Assembly (NCBI GenBank): GCA_031285215.1
Contig: JAITWQ010000017.1
Span: 1 to 7,307, forward strand
Direction of reading: 5' to 3'
Length of the DNA stretch: 7,307 nucleotides
DNA from: Syntrophobacterales bacterium
GTDB taxonomy: Bacteria > Desulfobacterota > Syntrophia > Syntrophales > JAAYKM01
The translations under genes and the position numbers were made by a program. Below are positions 6,531 through 7,307 of this stretch, piece by piece. Every line of letters starts with the position of its first letter. The stretch's first letter is position 1. The notes beneath the pieces are model-generated. The model was not told where the DNA came from. It worked only from the letters and a program-made list of their open reading frames with translations, and made no database searches.

Positions 6531-6950
6531 TTAAAAGGGTATGTCGTCTGTTATTGATTCTTCGCCATAGGGAATGGAAGGTTCGTTCATGGGCATATCC
6601 TGACCTTTCCCGCTTCCGCTTTGCCCCCTTGGTTCCAGCATCTGCATATTGCCGGCAATAATTTCCGTTGTTGACCGTTTATTGCCGTCTTTATCGTCCC
6701 ATGTTCGGGTCTGCAATCTGCCTTCGATGAAGACAAGGCGTCCCTTTCCCAGGTAACTGCCACAGATTTCCGCCAGCTTTCCAAAGACAACAATTCTGTG
6801 CCACTCTGCTTTTAATACTTTTTCACCTTGCTTATTTTTGTAGGATTCATCCGTAGCAATGCGAAAATTAACTACCATGGTTCCGTCCGGCGTGTAACGT
6901 ACTTCCGGGTCGGCACCCAAACGACCAACTAAAATAACTTTGTTAACCAT
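6531..6950 (-). CDS. ssb: Single-stranded DNA-binding protein SSB
   Basis: A 139-residue protein that coats single-stranded DNA in replication, repair and recombination. The OB fold (about 1-106) opens with [20 protein letters not shown]. It includes [10 protein letters not shown] (28-37), [15 protein letters not shown] (48-62), [17 protein letters not shown] (70-86) and [11 protein letters not shown] (95-105). Trp50 and Trp84 match the DNA-stacking Trp54 and Trp88 of E. coli SSB. A short Gly/Ser/Pro linker ends in the acidic tip DDIPF, which binds partner proteins. The linker is shorter than in E. coli SSB (178 residues), as in many bacteria. On the coding strand, a run of seven G (GGGGGGG) lies just upstream with GAATAGC region spacing before the ATG, a strong though unusual purine-rich ribosome site. 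It is not flanked by rpsF/rpsR as in many genomes and appears monocistronic. Confidence 0.97.
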   Translation of the reverse strand: MVNKVILVGRLGADPEVRYTPDGTMVVNFRIATDESYKNKQGEKVLKAEWHRIVVFGKLAEICGSYLGKGRLVFIEGRLQTRTWDDKDGNKRSTTEIIAGNMQMLEPRGQSGSGKGQDMPMNEPSIPYGEESITDDIPF

Positions 6951-6977
6951 GCTATTCCCCCCCTTTTTTGAGGAAGG

Positions 6978-7006
6978 AATCTACATGAAACAAATATAAA
7001 AGGCAA
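6978..7006 (-). promoter_or_regulatory. Possible ssb promoter
   Basis: On the - strand, TTGCCT (7006-7001) and TAGATT (6983-6978) are separated by 17 bases and match 4 of 6 positions each to the sigma70 boxes. The predicted transcript would start about 20 bases before the ssb ATG, leaving room for the G-rich ribosome site. The boxes are modest and no other pair with correct spacing stood out. Confidence 0.35.
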
Positions 7007-7051
7007 TACGATTCTCAAAAATCGGAGTTATTAGAAAAGGGGCGTGGTGAA

Positions 7052-7108
7052 GTGTCGTCCCCTGCGGGACTTGGTGCGGAAGCAATGGGTGGTTTGGGTG
7101 GTTGACAC
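7052..7108 (+). other. Foldable leader segment in the ssb/secreted-protein gap
   Basis: GTGTC (7052-7056) can pair with GACAC (7104-7108). Inside are GTCCC-ctgc-GGGAC (7057-7070) and a 3-bp TGC-GGAA-GCA stem with a GNRA-type loop (7076-7085 region). Together these could form a three-way junction. It matches no riboswitch class recognised by eye, and the supporting stems are short, so chance is possible. Confidence 0.25.
7086..7103 (+). repeat. Perfect tandem 9-mer, G-rich
   Basis: TGGGTGGTT occurs twice without a gap. The run GG-T-GG-TTT-GGG-T-GG also fits a two-tetrad G-quadruplex pattern. It ends on the first two bases of a TTGACA (7102-7107) that might be a -35 box for the gene at 7189, though no good -10 was found at the right distance. 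Confidence 0.6.
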
Positions 7109-7188
7109 GGGCAATAATGACGGCATTTTTGAATAACGGATACGGCTCATCGCGTCCCGGTAACTGACAAAGGAAAGGGAGGATATTT

Positions 7189-7307
7189 ATGGAGACAAAG
7201 GGATTTAAACGATTTTGGGGATTGACGGCGGCGGTGTGCCTGGCTTTTGCCGTAACCGCCCCGGCCATGGCCGTTGACACCACTTGGGTCGGCGCTGGTG
7301 GCGGCGG
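7189..7307 (+). CDS. N-terminus of a secreted, glycine-rich protein, possibly autotransporter-like (3' end outside window)
   Basis: Thirty-nine codons are visible before the window ends in frame. The first 28 residues are a clear Sec signal peptide: charged METKGFKR, a hydrophobic core (LTAAVCLAFAVTA) and a P-A-M-A cleavage site before VDTTW. The mature start, DTTWVGAGGG, looks like the first 'TTWxGxGG' unit of autotransporter-associated beta-strand repeats, which suggests a large passenger protein exported to the cell surface. That is inference from about ten residues. The ATG at 7189 has AAGGGAGG six bases upstream, a very strong ribosome site. No lipobox is present. A minus-strand reading frame (7283 to 6981) overlaps this region and is not believed to be a gene. 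Confidence 0.75.
   Translation, partial: METKGFKRFWGLTAAVCLAFAVTAPAMAVDTTWVGAGGG

Noticed and set aside
7102..7125. Promoter with TTGACA at 7102 for the secreted protein gene
   Set aside because: The only -10 candidates at 16-18 bases (such as CATTTT) match poorly, so it was not listed as a feature.
7040..7188. Cyclic-di-GMP or cobalamin riboswitch before the secreted protein gene
   Set aside because: The conserved core bases of those classes could not be found on either strand.
6981..7283. 100-codon minus-strand reading frame across the ssb/secreted-protein gap
   Set aside because: It needs a GTG start inside the signal peptide gene, ends inside the likely ssb promoter, and is rich in His/Pro mainly because it reads the tandem G-rich repeat backwards. 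No domain was recognised.

Overview
The window looks like chromosomal DNA from a Gram-negative bacterium. It encodes an OmpA-type peptidoglycan-binding periplasmic protein, a RodZ-like cytoskeletal membrane protein, a Tat translocase subunit and the start of a probable autotransporter-like secreted protein. The TatA sequence and the mixture of lipid-type genes recall Deltaproteobacteria (Desulfobacterota). That placement rests on overall impression and is not proven. No tRNA, rRNA, CRISPR array, transposase or phage gene was seen.

Region 1 (1-4156, + strand) is a tightly packed operon of four genes: the 3' end of a probable B12-binding radical SAM enzyme, a MIO-dependent aromatic amino acid ammonia-lyase, a hotdog-fold acyl-CoA thioesterase, and a large single-chain fusion of fatty acid kinase parts (DhaL/FakA ATP-binding part plus DegV/FakB lipid-binding part). 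The stop and start codons overlap at every junction (8 nt, then two ATGA overlaps), so the genes are probably translated in a coupled way. A coherent reading is that an aryl acid such as cinnamate is made from an aromatic amino acid, handled as a CoA or ACP thioester, and tied to lipid building by the kinase fusion and the radical SAM enzyme. This would be part of a larger lipid or aryl-lipid gene cluster extending to the left. The pathway is inference; the enzyme families are seen directly.

Region 2 (4157-6533) holds three + strand cell-envelope genes that look separately promoted. A TPR-OmpA protein follows a good sigma70-type promoter with a perfect 7+7 palindrome across its spacer and -10 box. 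A RodZ-like protein follows a strong hairpin; its -10-like box sits so close to the ATG that a leaderless mRNA is possible. tatA has a promoter whose perfect -35 box overlaps the rodZ stop codon.

Region 3 (6531-7307) has ssb on the - strand, convergent with tatA. A 238-base intergenic stretch follows, with a G-rich perfect tandem 9-mer and foldable arms. The window ends in the first 39 codons of a secreted protein with a clear signal peptide and a glycine-rich start.
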